The translations under genes were made by a program, and so were the position numbers. Positions 10,872 to 22,340 of a stretch of DNA of 64,000 bases are shown here, in pieces. The notes beneath the pieces were generated by a model. It did not search any database, was not told the origin of the DNA, and saw only the letters and a list, made by a program, of their open reading frames with translations. The DNA comes from Casuarina equisetifolia. Its lineage: Eukaryota; Streptophyta; Magnoliopsida; Fagales; Casuarinaceae. How positions within the stretch are numbered: the first letter of the stretch is position 1; every line of letters starts with the position of its first letter. The stretch is taken from assembly GCA_028551475.1 (NCBI GenBank), contig CM052358.1, positions 14,057,938-14,121,937 of the forward strand, in the 5' to 3' direction.

Positions 10872-13101
10872 TTATCCCCATTTGAGAATGGCAGAACCCC
10901 ATGTAAGACCGGCTCCGAAGCCTGCAGCAACTATGTTGTGGCCTGGCTTCACCTTCCCACTTCGGACAGCTTCATCCAGTGCTAATGGAATGAAGGCAGC
11001 GCTTGTGTTACCGTAGTTTGCCAAATTTGAAATGACCCTTTCTGAAGGGACTCGTAACGTGTAGCAACTGCATCAATGATCCTCTTTATCAAACTATCAT
11101 TACTTCTCTGTCAATATAAGTACAATGCATAACATATGGCAAGTTTCAAGATTGTATCTATGTTTCCAAGAATAGCTTCTTCCAGTATACCTTATATTGG
11201 TGTATCTTACACTATTCTGTACTTTAGACCACATGATAAATGCATTTTATAAGCAAACGTGACAGTGGGAATCAGCTTTTGTCTTTTAATATCAAGAAAA
11301 GATAAGCGAAAGTTAGAGAGACTTGATATCTGTACTGCCACTAGGAATCTAAGAGTCACTCATCCTCAAAAATAACTTCCTACAAATGACAGCAGAGCAT
11401 ATCAGAAGTTTAGACGCACTTTTTGTTTCTCTTCAAGAACAATATACGCTACAACCTTCAACAGATGCTGATTTGGCCAACAGAGAAAAAATTTCACCTA
11501 GACTATCCTCATAAACTCTTAGAAAACAAAATAAAATGTAAGAGAAATCAAGAATGGAACAACTATTTCTTAAATTTTTCACAAATTTTGGAGGTACTGT
11601 CCAGCATCCTGATGAAGCAGTAACCAATCAAGGCTTGAATTAGGTAGACCAGCCTTATGAAGGGAAGACTCGACTAACTGAGGCACGCATCGAACGGCAA
11701 ATCGAAATACTTTTTCCCTTTCATTTGAATACAAGAATAAGAGGAGCGCCTTGGAGGGAAGTCTAACATCGAACCATTTGATCCAAACACATTATCTGCT
11801 TCATTTTCTTTTATGATGGCATTTAGATGTCTGCATAAGAGATCACATGCTTAGTCACAGACTGAGATGGAAGTGAAAAGTCTGTTGAATCATGACTATT
11901 AGAATCACATGCCTTTGGCCATCGCCATCACTATGCAGGTCAAAACCAAATAAACCATCTTCTTCACTGTCGCAGGCCTGCAGAATACTTACCTTATTAG
12001 AATAAATACGAAATTTTCTTTCCCAGAAGCATGAGCTGTTACAGAAGTAGGTATGAGGTAATTATCATCCTTGAACAATTGAACCCGAACTTCCAGTGGA
12101 AGTACAAGGGTGATCAAACCTAGTGTCGTGTATTTTACAAGGTGTAGGAGATAAGAGCTGATAATTGTCTTACTGGCCGTATTCATATCAGTAATCACCT
12201 TTTTCTTGGGTTCTAAGAGTATAAAGCCAAACTACAGAGATGGACGTGCGATATGACTACTGGGTGGCACTGAGCATTGGACCCCTCTGACTCCTAGTTC
12301 TATACAGAAACATGACATCATCATAGAAGTCTCATCCAGTAAACTTATTTCAATTAGAACAGATGCCAAGAAACAATGTTTGGTACTCTGGTCATAATGA
12401 ACTAGAAACAATTCTGAAATCAGGGGTTAAGATCTCACAATTCTCAACTGAAAAAGAAAACTGCTACATCAGCTAAGCCATTTCTCTACAGTCTAAAATT
12501 GTATGAATTTTCATTACAAGCCCTAGAGAGACAAACTTAGATGTAATTGGATAAACGACCAGACTAGATTTCCAATTTTGTTTATATTGTAAATCCTCAA
12601 AACAAGGCCAACTCTAAAGTTACCGTCCTACACACCCAACGAATCTAGAAACTTCATCTAATGGCACTTGAAAAGATCATGACCAAGTCATGAATAGATA
12701 TCTAATGATATAGGACAATAGTCTATATCTGCTGTTGCAGAAATATGAGAACAAGTAGCTGTTTACGTATACTGTGACCAACACAAAGACCATTACCTGC
12801 ACCAATACAGACCAGCAGCAACTCCAAAGAGAATACAAGTACCCCTATCCGTCCAATCAACAAACCGAGGGAGAGCATCAGCTCCAATAACCAGAACATT
12901 TTGAAATCCACCTCGTGAATTTACAAAGGTAGAGTTTAATTATTTTAATCTCAACGGAAGTTAGGCCCCATTCAGCAAAGAAAAAAATCCATTACCCCCA
13001 ATGTGACAAGCAGCCGATTCAAGACCTAATAAAAATCCGCTACATGCAGCCGTAATATCAAAAGCCAAAGGATTTCTTTTGCAGCCAACTGCCTTTTGGA
13101 T
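10872..13101 (-). pseudogene. 3-oxoacyl-ACP synthase III (KAS III/FabH-like) pseudogene, 3' part
   Basis: Reading the minus strand, spaced exons match plastid KAS III, which starts fatty-acid synthesis by condensing acetyl-CoA with malonyl-ACP. They are [20 protein letters not shown] (from 13101, carrying the active-site Cys), [20 protein letters not shown] (12911-12797), [20 protein letters not shown] (from 11977), [19 protein letters not shown] through SLDWLLLHQ (about 11830-11590), and RIIDAVATR...[10 protein letters not shown]...[14 protein letters not shown] ending at TAA 10872-10874. Damage seen: a missing base in the GDAAGAV region (12.8 kb) with Asp changed to Val; HQAN altered to HQDA in the catalytic His motif; a frameshift in the segment before NLANYGNTS near 11045; one intron donor reading GC (11.9 kb). 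The 5' part is displaced to about 18.8 kb by copy B of the segmental duplication. Confidence 0.88.
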
Positions 13102-13212
13102 CTGACAATCACAATACTAAAAAGGAGAATAGAAGTCTTAGAGTGGTTATAATACCAACCAAAGTGGAAGCAATTATGTTCTAGGGCAGCATATTTTTGA
13201 CAAGTTATTTAA

Positions 13213-13439
13213 ATAGAATTCAATTCACAATACAAAGGCTATAATTGTTTAACAGTAAGTCTAGACAAACTTTTCTTTTTTCTTTTTTCTTTTTTCTTTT
13301 TTCTTTTTCCTTTTTTCTTTTTTTTGATAGGGGCAGTTATGGGTCCGTTGAGACTTAACATTTATCCCAAAAGCTCTATTTAACTGAAGCTAGTCTTGTG
13401 AAGCTTACTACTTTATATAATTCAGTCCTTACTCAAAAG
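13213..13439. repeat. left flanking direct repeat around duplication copy B
   Basis: The sequence from 'agaattcaattcacaatacaaagg' through a T/C-rich run, 'ggggcagttatggg', 'cccaaaagctctatttaactgaagc' to 'cttactcaaaagc' recurs at 18138-18328 in the same orientation. It differs at scattered positions and in the length of the T/C run. It lies in the KAS III intron, one copy on each side of the inserted block. Confidence 0.85.
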
Positions 13440-13454
13440 CTTACTACTTTATTC

Positions 13455-15256
13455 CTGTTAAAGTAGAATGTTGTTTGTGATGGGATTGAAGGGTCCCATG
13501 ATGGAGCAGAGAATAACATCTTATGTAATTTATTCCCTGATGACACGGGTGTTGAGCTTCCTCACCAGGTGTATATGTTCTGCTCACTCTCATTGGTCAT
13601 CATTTTCTTTTACTAATATACTCACGTTCTATCTTTTCTTTGCATTCCCCTGTTCCATTTCCCACTTTTAGTAATTACAGCTGCTCTGATAATGTTACAG
13701 TTGGCCAAGCTCTGTGTTGGTGATGCTCATGCATTTGATGAAAAGAGAACATCACATCCATATAAGTGGACCCAACATTTAGCAGGGATCGATTTTTGGC
13801 CAGAGGTGTCACCATTGCTTCCTAGCCATGGAACCACAAGTGGTGAAACAGCTAAAAGTGATGCTATTGTATCTGGTCTTTCATTGTAACGCCAGCAGAA
13901 CCGTATCCAGACAGTTGTGCAAAGAATATCGGAAAAAGGCTCAGTTGGCTCTCGTGTGAGTCGCTGCTTTGTATGTTTGGAATCCTGGATCATCAAGGAA
14001 AAAACTAGAAATCAATAAGTGAGAGCTATCGGTCTGGTCAAATCTGAATTTAGTATAGTGGTTTTGTTTAAGGAACTTCAATCTGCTCTGCTTGTTTATG
14101 ACTTGTTTGCTGCTTTCTTTTATACGAGAGAACTTTGTTTGATGGGGCTCTCTATGTATTGTTTGCCATTGTCTCAAGATATGCTTATGTTAAAAATTTG
14201 GAATTCTTATTGGCTTACAGGACATAGCTTGACTTTCTTGTGAAGCTTAAGTGGCCTGCTATAAGTTGTGAAAGTGTTCCATGGCCTTTGCATAACACTT
14301 TGTGCAGTTTCCATACTTGGTCACCTGTAGCACCTCCACCTGTTCAGACTTTGTCTTTGCCCACTACAGATACAGAGCAAGTTCGGGAACCTACAGAAGC
14401 TGATACAATTGAGCAACCTGATAATTCAAATGACGATCTAGAAAGTACGAGGGAAGATGGGGTACTTCCATCTTTAGTAGCTGCAGCATTTGTCACTAGT
14501 GATGTTAAAGTTAACCGCTCAAAAGGATCTAATCTTGAGTATTCCCGGGAACTGACTTTAATTTCAAAAAGCCTTGTATCTCCAATCAGCATGTGAAAAT
14601 CACTAGAGTTTCAAGAAACCTGATGAGGATTCAGAACTTAAATTGGATAGTGAATAGTGATCAGAATGGGGCTGGATATACCGACTCTGAGATGGAAATA
14701 CTGTTTCTACTAAATATTATGAGATGGATAAGAAGTCGTGGGTGGATTATGGGGTGAGGGAATTCTGTCTTGTTTTAACCTATAACTTGGACATTGACAA
14801 GAGTCTTTGGAAGTTAGAAGCCAAAGTAAGTATTGTTGTAAGTGGTGTAATGAACTCTGTTCCATAGAAGCAGAGGTAAGCATCTGAGGTCTTTGGAGAA
14901 GCTATTGCTAGTGATAATATTATTGGGCGACTTAAAGCACAGTGGCACGGTTGTAAGTTGATTGCAATTGATTAGCATTGACTTTATAGCATGTCATCTT
15001 ACATTACTTGCTTCTTGTTAATGCACATTTAGACTATGAAATCTGATTTTTGTGTTTGTATCTTACTTTATTTGCTTCTTGCAGGTCAATGTTCACATAC
15101 TAAAGATGTTGCCTATGGATCGAGAAAGCTATATTTTACCTCATCAAGTTCGTTGTCTTGCAATGTTGCTCGACTATTACATGGATGACACATCCACATC
15201 CTTTGAAAGGAGAGTCCGTAAGGAAGGTTTTGGAATAATTGATGGGACGCATGAGG
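13455..15256 (+). pseudogene. THO complex subunit 5 (THOC5-like) pseudogene, copy B
   Basis: Same exon-intron remnants as copy A, but it extends about 45 bp further 5' into the exon (NVVCDGIEGSHDGAENNILC, ending at the donor 13568/13569), matching plant THO5. Later blocks: PYKWTQHLAGIDFWPEVSPL (13.7-13.9 kb), KLKWPAISCESVPWPLHN (14.24-14.6 kb), then HILKMLPMDRESYILPHQVR (15085-15256). Breaks: TAG at 13464-13466 in LLK*NVV, TAA inside SL*RQQNR at 13887-13889, the same frameshift after VVQRIS, TGA after SPISM at 14594-14596, and a deletion of about 170 bp joining the intron start at about 14838 to the end of the next exon. Shared breaks show that both copies descend from one already broken template. 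Confidence 0.88.
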
Positions 15257-15830
15257 GTAAGATTTTGATGCTTATAGATTTACCTATAACAATGAAACAT
15301 TGGTGCAACAAAACCTGTTTGCTTAGATGTTTGGGCATGTCATTTTAGGTATGTTGAGTATGGTATTATGATTAGTTGTTGACAAATTCATTTGATTACT
15401 CAAAAGTTCTTATTGTTTTTAAAAGAATTTCGCTTTACCCATGTCTATAAAAATAATTACATAACAGATAATATAGTTGTGATTATGACAAGTTTGGTTA
15501 TGATTGTTTATTGGAGTTTAGAGGGATCTTTTTTTATAAGAAGTTTTTTTTTTTTCTTTTCTTTTCTTTTCTTTGTGTCTCTACTTGTGTTTGTTTTTGG
15601 GTAAATGAAACTTAGCTTCCATAGTTTTCTCAAGTGTCCAAGTTTATGGACTGCATTCTTAGCAAGTAAGGAAAACGCCAATAGAAAAAGAAAGTTGAGT
15701 TTCAATATTATTATATATCTCAAAATATACATGCACAATTGTTGTGATAATGCGTATGAAAAAAAAAATGAATACATTTAAAGAATGTAGAGGACAAAAT
15801 TGCTGCAACCCCAACAAGGAGATGAGATTA

Positions 15831-16886
15831 TCAGTTCAGACCGCCCCCATAGATTGAGCGTGTAATGGGGAAGCGGCAGAGCGGGCACAAGTGGCTCCTT
15901 TCCATCCAGCGGCCGATGCAGTCTTTGTGAAAAATGTGAAGACATGGCAGCCGTCTGAGCTCTTCCACCTCCAAACAATCCCCAAACTCTTCCAAACACA
16001 CTACACAACTCGTCACCCACTCCAGCGAACCCTGACAATTTTCCCAACTCACCTTCTCCAATCCCTCAAGTAGAGCCTCCACCCCCTCAATTGACTTGCC
16101 ACCACCGCCCACCACTCTATCCCAGAACAGAGCGTCCAATCCATCAATTGAGTCGCCACCACCGCCCACTCCCCCAATTATAGCCTCCAATCGCCCAATT
16201 AGATCCTCCACTCCCCCTATTGACTCACTACTACCGCCCACTCCATCCCAAAATAGAGCCTCCAATCCCTCAATTGACTCACTACTCCCGCCCACTCCCT
16301 CGATTGGCTCACTACTCTCGCCCACTTCATCCCATAATAGATCGTTCTCTCCGATCGCTCCTTCCCCTTCTATTATCGCTCTTTCTCCTCCTCCTTCACC
16401 TTCATCATCCTCGTTGAACTCTTCCTCCTCCTCCTCCTCCTCCGCTCCTCTCCGCTCCCACCGTATAACCCCAAAAGCCACGCCTATGTATACGAAGCCC
16501 GAATATCCAACGCTTGCTAATATCTCTTGAATGCTCGAGGAAATGGAAGCGAGGGTTTGTACCTGAATCCGTTTCGAGACTTTCCGTTTTCTGCGCCCCA
16601 TGTAGAATTCTCCTCCGAAAAGTTTCTCTTTGAGTCCTCGGATCACACGCCCGATCTGTGCTGAATTTGGACTATGCGGCGACCCGAGATCGATGGAAAC
16701 ATAACAGGCTCGAGTATGATACCACTGGCCGTCGCTCAAAAACCTATAGTTTTCAGTGGGGTAGAAGGGATCGATTTCAGTTAGCTGCCAAACCCTGGGT
16801 TTATACGTGAATTTACTCCGACGACGGAGAGCGATCACTCTCCTGATGTCTGCGAAAATCGATCTGAGCTTACGAAAGGAAATCAT
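15831..16886 (-). CDS. RING-H2 E3 ubiquitin ligase-like protein, copy B (351 aa)
   Basis: An uninterrupted single-exon frame, ATG at 16886 and stop at 15831, eight residues different from the copy at 6056-7111. The C-terminal RING-H2 finger (CVVC...CLHIFHKDC...CPLC, residues 294-337) has all eight metal ligands. The acidic run (149-169) and the Gly/Ser-ESIEGLEALFWD repeats (185-275) are the same length as in copy A. Most changes fall in these repeats, where constraint is likely weak. The frame stayed open in both copies while the adjacent THO5 fragments collected stops, which suggests that at least one RING gene is under selection or that the duplication is recent. Which copy is expressed cannot be told here; B lacks the 198-bp duplicated tail. 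Confidence 0.87.
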   Translation of the reverse strand: MISFRKLRSIFADIRRVIALRRRSKFTYKPRVWQLTEIDPFYPTENYRFLSDGQWYHTRACYVSIDLGSPHSPNSAQIGRVIRGLKEKLFGGEFYMGRRKRKVSKRIQVQTLASISSSIQEILASVGYSGFVYIGVAFGVIRWERRGAEEEEEEEEFNEDDEGEGGGERAIIEGEGAIGENDLLWDEVGESSEPIEGVGGSSESIEGLEALFWDGVGGSSESIGGVEDLIGRLEAIIGGVGGGGDSIDGLDALFWDRVVGGGGKSIEGVEALLEGLEKVSWENCQGSLEWVTSCVVCLEEFGDCLEVEELRRLPCLHIFHKDCIGRWMERSHLCPLCRFPITRSIYGGGLN

Positions 16887-16985
16887 GTTGGAATCGCAGG
16901 TCTTGGAAGGGAATGGAAATCTGATCAGACTTGATCAAAAATTTGAACTGCAAGCCAACGACAGAGAGCCAACCCAACGGCACAA

Positions 16986-17232
16986 TTTTATGAAAGTGAT
17001 GGTTCTGAATGGGAGGGGTGGTGAGCTGTATATAGATAGATTGCATGTGCTCCAAGGCGGTGCGATGGGTAATGGGCCCGAGCCCAGTTAATAATGTTTA
17101 AGAGGCAGCTAACCAACGGTAGGGACTTTATGAAAGCGTGGTTTTGAAAGGAGGGGGTGGTGTGCTGTATGTGGACGCGTGTTCTAAGGTGGTACGACAG
17201 ATAATGGGCCTGCAAGCCCATTTAACCATGCT
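16986..17232 (-). promoter_or_regulatory. RING copy B upstream region: tandemly repeated promoter-like module
   Basis: Two related units start about 138 bp apart, at 'tttatgaaagtgatggttc' (16986) and 'tttatgaaagcgtggtttt' (about 17127). Each runs through a 'ggtggt' segment, 'gctgtat', 'gtgctccaagg' or 'gtgttctaagg', and a GGGCC...AGCCCA pair. The proximal unit contains the TATA-like CTATATACAGC (minus strand, about 17025-17036), the distal one a changed version. Both copies of the RING gene carry the arrangement. Confidence 0.5.
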
Positions 17233-18137
17233 TAAGATTTGACGCTTTCAACATACGGGTTTCGGGGTCTTGGTTATTGTTACAGTCTCTGATATTTTGC
17301 TCATTTTCTTTTATATCAAGTTCTTCAGTTCTATGTATTAAAAAGTTATCTAACTAAAAAGCCCATTTAAGAATTTGTAATAAATTTCACACACCATAAC
17401 AAACCCTCTAATCATGATGGATGAATGTTAGATCATTAATGGTATCTTGAGAGGAATTCATGATTTAGTCATTCCTATAAAAGTTTTAAGAGAAAAACCT
17501 GAATTATGATATCATAATTATAAAAGTGTTAAGGGAGAAATTTGAATTATCGTATCATATTAAACATACTCATTAATTAATTCAAAAGTTGCCTTGATAA
17601 TTTTACAAACTTATACCTTAGAAATATGTGACAAAATCCACACACGGTAGCACCATGGAAATCTATTGTTATTATTTTCTATTAAGAATTATTCAGACTG
17701 TGACAAAATCACAGCCTAGATTTGTGGATTTTGTTTGGATTGAAGAATGTAAAGGTTTTCTAAGAGATGACATATGATTTGGGTCCTTTTCCAATTTGGA
17801 TTTTGGATTTTTTTATGTATTTTTTTTATTAATTTTTAGGCCAATGGGGTCCAAGGTTCAAAACTTAGGTCATGAATGACCAATAATCAAGGAAAATATG
17901 AAAATCATATTAAAATACCAAGGAAAATAAATAATCCTTCAAAGTGATTATATAAAGATACACATTGTTCTCTCTAAGAAAAATAAAATAATAGAAAAGC
18001 ATAAACATAAAAACAACCAATCATGAGTACAAGAATCTTTTAATCCATTCCTGATGCAAGAAAATTTTATTTTTTTCTTATATTACAAAGATAATTAAGT
18101 TTCTAATTCCTTTTTTTTTAATACAAACCTTTTTTTT

Positions 18138-18328
18138 ATAATTCAATTTACAATACTAAGGCTATAATTGTTTACCACTAAGTCTAAACAAACCTTTTTT
18201 TTTCTTTTTTTTTTAGAGGGGCAGTTATGGGTACATTGAGACTTAAAATTTGTCCCAAAAGCTCTATTTAACTGAAGCCACTCTTGTAAAGCTTACTACT
18301 TTATATAATTCAATCCCTACTCAAAAAC
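18138..18328. repeat. right flanking direct repeat around duplication copy B
   Basis: Counterpart of 13213-13439, same orientation, with a shorter T/C run and scattered substitutions. Together the pair brackets the 4.6-kb insert as a very long target-site-type duplication would, or as the product of template switching. Confidence 0.85.
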
Positions 18329-18802
18329 TATAGATAGCATTAATTAGAAAAGAAACAATTTGATCAATTATACATATCTTTTGGATGTACTGCCACCTTC
18401 GGAATCCCATCATTCAGCTTGTATATAACCCTTTTTGAAATAGGAAGATGTAATGAATCATAGTACAAAAAAGATTTTCTAAAACAAAGAAATGTGTCCT
18501 TGCATGTGTTTGATAGATTGAAAAATAAATAAATAAATAATCTCATAGAAAATCCTTTGTTTCTTCAATTTATGCACCTAACATCATGTAGCTATAGTTA
18601 TAAATTAAGCTAGAATCATTAATATATATATATATAACAAAAATCATTTTCCCAACTTGCCATGTGAATGCAACATTGTTCAAAATGACAAAACAAGAAT
18701 CCCTATTGTATTAAAGCCATGCATGTTGCTTAAACTTATATGAGGATTATTGATCTTTCAATTTAGCAAATTTTTAAAATGTTTAATATCATTTATGAGG
18801 AG

Positions 18803-18925
18803 CATTACCAAAAAGATCTTTTGGCGTTGATGTGCACATCAAGATTAGGTCCACATCATTAGGATCAACTTGTGCCATCTCAAGAGCTTTCCTCAATGCC
18901 TCTACTACTAAAGACGCCAAGCTAT
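18803..18925 (-). pseudogene. KAS III pseudogene, isolated upstream exon
   Basis: The minus strand reads [20 protein letters not shown] followed by [16 protein letters not shown], a clear match to the KAS III/FabH segment just before the IQKA-GCKRNP exon. That next exon lies more than 5.7 kb away at 13101, beyond copy B of the segmental duplication, in the same orientation and order. I could not find the first exon (transit peptide and the RTGIRNRR region) further upstream. Confidence 0.85.
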
Positions 18926-21480
18926 CTTTGTTTATAAAAGCAACATTCAAATAAAAGTCATTCATCATTTTTATAAATTAAGGTGACATTGCACAAACAA
19001 CTAGGCCCTCCATTTCAGGGCAATTATGCCATAATTTAGAATAAAAAGAATTCATTATCCCAAATTTTAAGCATCTTTCATCAAGAGGCTACCACCCAAG
19101 CAAGTTAAGTCCCCATCATATATTCATTTATTTTTGGTCAGAACCAAGAAAATTTGACAAAAACTATTAACAACTTTTCCAAAAATACCATTCATAACCT
19201 ATAATAAGAACTAACTTAAGAGAACTCATTTACAAATCCTAATTCAAACAGATATCCATTCATCATTAGTATCAATTATTTTTACAAAATCATCATTTGA
19301 AATCTTTAGAGCAGGTGTTGTTGAGCCTAAACCAACCAATTTGTGGCCTCTACTAACTAGCTTGTTAACATATATCCTTCTTAAGTATGGATAAGAATAA
19401 AGATTTTTAATTATTCAAATCATCAATTTCTAACTCAAAAGTTTCTTCCCCATTCACTTAATGACCTATCAAAATGAAGGGCACAAGACTCTTAAGAAAA
19501 AGCACAACAAAACATTTGTGGGCTTTAAGGGGACATAACTAGGGCTTTAAATACAAAGAATTCTCACATAAAAAAAAAAGAGCAAAAAAGTAGAATGGCA
19601 AGAATAATCATGAGACATTAGAGACATAAATTGATATAAGACCCTTGTCCCTAAAACTTGTGAGATATCCAATGGATATTACACCTTAAATTCCTATTTG
19701 GCCAAATTAGATTGCTAGAAATCGCATAAAACCAAGCCTCTAACTTGAACAAAGGAAAAAATTAAATTAGGCTTCATGTTTATAATAACATAAACCTATA
19801 AAGGTAAGGTTTTCAATATGTCACACATTGAGGCATCACTGCTTGCTTAAGAAAACCTAATAAACAATCAAACAACCCATATGAACATTTTCAAATGAAT
19901 GAAACAAACTTAATGGAATTGCAATAGGTCTACCTCTTGTGACTACGTAGCAATGATGTAAGTTAAGAATGTTTCTGTTTAGGATATACAAGATATGTAG
20001 AGAAAATGTAAACAAGAAGAATCTCTTTCACTCCTTATGATCCTCCAAGCATTCTACCTTTTTTAAAGGCTAAGTAGGAAAGGAAACTAAAAAGGATTGC
20101 TACAAGGTTTAAACCTTTAGATAAGGCACCATCCAACTTCTCTACTAGAAACAACATGCAAAGTAAGTAGAATTTAACATGAAGAAGCACATCTTCCTAG
20201 CAAAAGGCTTTGCAAAACCATACATGTTATCTCACTTGTTGTTACATTAAATTTAATAGCTTTGGACATTGATTTCAAACATTAAAAACATTCTTTCAAT
20301 TAATTCTGTAACAAAAGGATTAACCCTTCTTTAAGATCTCAAGGATTAGATAGAATGTTTTCCAACCAACTTATTAGTACCAGGGAAGTAAAAGCCAAAC
20401 CTTACTTAACCCTTGCTCCCTTCCCCTACAAAATCTTTGTATCTCATTGAAAAAAAAAAAAGCTTAAATAACGGGAACAAATTTCCTACTAAGCAAAATC
20501 ACAGAAAGCTACTGCAAAACTTTTCAATAAACAAAAGCAAAAAACTAAACAACTTGGTCACTCCCTAGAATATCTTAGCACATTAAATTCAGAAAGGCAA
20601 TATTACCCTTGAGATGGATTCCATATACTAAAATAAAATCATTTGAGAAAGTGTGTGTCCATGTGAAAGAAAATAATAACACATGACCTAATTTCTACCA
20701 ATCTTAAACATAACTAAAATAAAAATAAAAAGGAACAAATTGTTCTAGCAAACCCAAAAGCCATAAGAGAATTTCAAATCCATTCATAGGTTTTCAAATA
20801 GATATGTGAATCTAACTACATCTCTTTAAACAAATTCCTACCTATTCTGCTAGTGTAATCCAAAAACATTGCCTTTCATAACCAAATATAAAAATCAACA
20901 CTAGAACAACCAATCACCAAAATACAAAAGAAATTAGAAATGAAGTCACCTAGGCATTTAAGATTTAGAAGGGGATGCACCAGAAGAAAGCTTTTCTGCA
21001 TCTTATATGGTGACGAAACATACTACCTTCTTTGAGAATCCTTTAGGGTAACAAAGCACATATTGGTAAATCCCTACTAGAAGTTGAACCTTTTTCTCAA
21101 GTTAAGAATTAAGGGAACAAAGAACCTAGACGCATTGGCCATGACATCCCATGACCCTAAATTAAATAACCAAAGAGTGGAGTGGAATATATATATATGA
21201 ATGGAAAATATAAGAAAGAAAGGCATGATCTTTTTAACTTCTATGTGAAATAAGAAAAAGAATAAGAAGATAAAGAATGTGATATGTGGAGTATACAAAG
21301 CCTATGAGAGGAACCAAAGATCAATAGGTAACAAACAAGCATTGGTCTTTCTTAGGCTTATTATTTTATAAGCTTTGGAAGCTTTGAAGTAGATAGAGAA
21401 ATGGGTAATTTTGCCAAGCCTGAACACATTAACTCAAGATACTCTTTCTCTCTTGCTATTATTTAACAAGTTCACAAATA
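18926..21480. other. AT-rich intergenic DNA, probably decayed repeats
   Basis: No frame of gene-like composition in either strand. Several stretches have the even, stop-dense look of old retrotransposon DNA but no motif that I can name. A TA repeat lies at about 21188-21198. Confidence 0.4.
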
Positions 21481-22340
21481 GACACCCTTGATGATGCATA
21501 TACCTCTTCATCTCTCCCAATTGATCCTCTTGACCCTATTGACCCATCAACACTAACCTCTTGCCTCTTTATGATGATTTGGACCTTGCTCCTTTTGTCC
21601 TTGCCTTTGACTCAACCCTAAATTCCTCCTTGCCACTTCCCTTGATAGTTCCTTACAACATTCCAGTCATCCCACTTGCTTACCTATTTGGACCTTTGAT
21701 TACATTTGCCTCACTATCCTCCTTTTCCCTTGCACCTCAACCTACCTCTATCTTTAACTATGTCTCCCTTCAACATTTTCACTCTCCTTATCAACATTCC
21801 ATTGCCTAAATCTCTACCATCCACAAACCTTCCACCTACCATGAAGTTGCTTCTAACCCTAATTGGACAGTCATCATGGATCATGAACTTAATGCCCTTG
21901 ATGCTAATCACACACGGGATATGGTTCCCTTACCCGCTAATCAACATCATATCAGGTGTTAATAGGTACATAAGGTGAAGTACAATGTGGATGATTCCAT
22001 TAAGTGATATAAGGCTCATTTGGTGGCAAAGGATTTCAACCAATATGAAGGCATCAATCATAAAGATACTTTTTCAACAGTAGCAAAGCATGTTATTGTT
22101 TGCCTTATCATCACTATTGTTATTCATGATTAATTCCTCTATCATAAGGATGTTCAAAATGCCTTCATTTATGGTGATCTATTAAAGGAAGTTTATAAGG
22201 AGCTTCCCCTCAAATTTTGCAATCATAGGGAGCATCTTGTTTGTTGATTGTGCAAATCTTTTTATAGGTTAAAGTCAACATTTAGTCAACAGAAAGTTAA
22301 ATTCACTGGAGCAATTCAGAAAGTACATTTGTAATCCTTG
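21480..22340 (+). mobile_element. Ty1/copia retrotransposon remnant (start of reverse transcriptase)
   Basis: The plus strand in shifting frames gives NPNWTVIMDHELNALDANHT (about 21850-21910), KAHLVAKDFNQYEGINHKDT with FSTVAKHV (about 22010-22095), and YHKDVQNAFIYGDLLKEVYK with ELPLKFCNHREHLVC (about 22140-22245). These are the conserved blocks at the start of copia reverse transcriptase, in order. Stops (TAA after HHIRC, TGA after LVC) and frame changes show decay. No LTRs were identified. Confidence 0.82.

Larger units (their letters stand above)
13500..18110. repeat. segmental duplication copy B, nested in the KAS III intron
   Basis: Matches 3412-7705 and extends to the shared segment 'cttatattacaaagataattaagtttctaatt' near 18070-18110 (7660-7690 in copy A). 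B retains about 670 bp (17390-18060) missing from A. The part 17165-17795 is also repeated at 28778-29400. The block lies between KAS III exon pieces at 13101 and about 18803. Spacer 15257-15830 holds a CT microsatellite near 15541-15575 and no gene. Confidence 0.88.

Noticed and set aside
16096-16530. Pro/Ser-rich plus-strand frame of 144 codons
   Set aside because: It is the antisense of the Gly/Glu/Ser repeat region of RING copy B, and the true frame contains the zinc finger.
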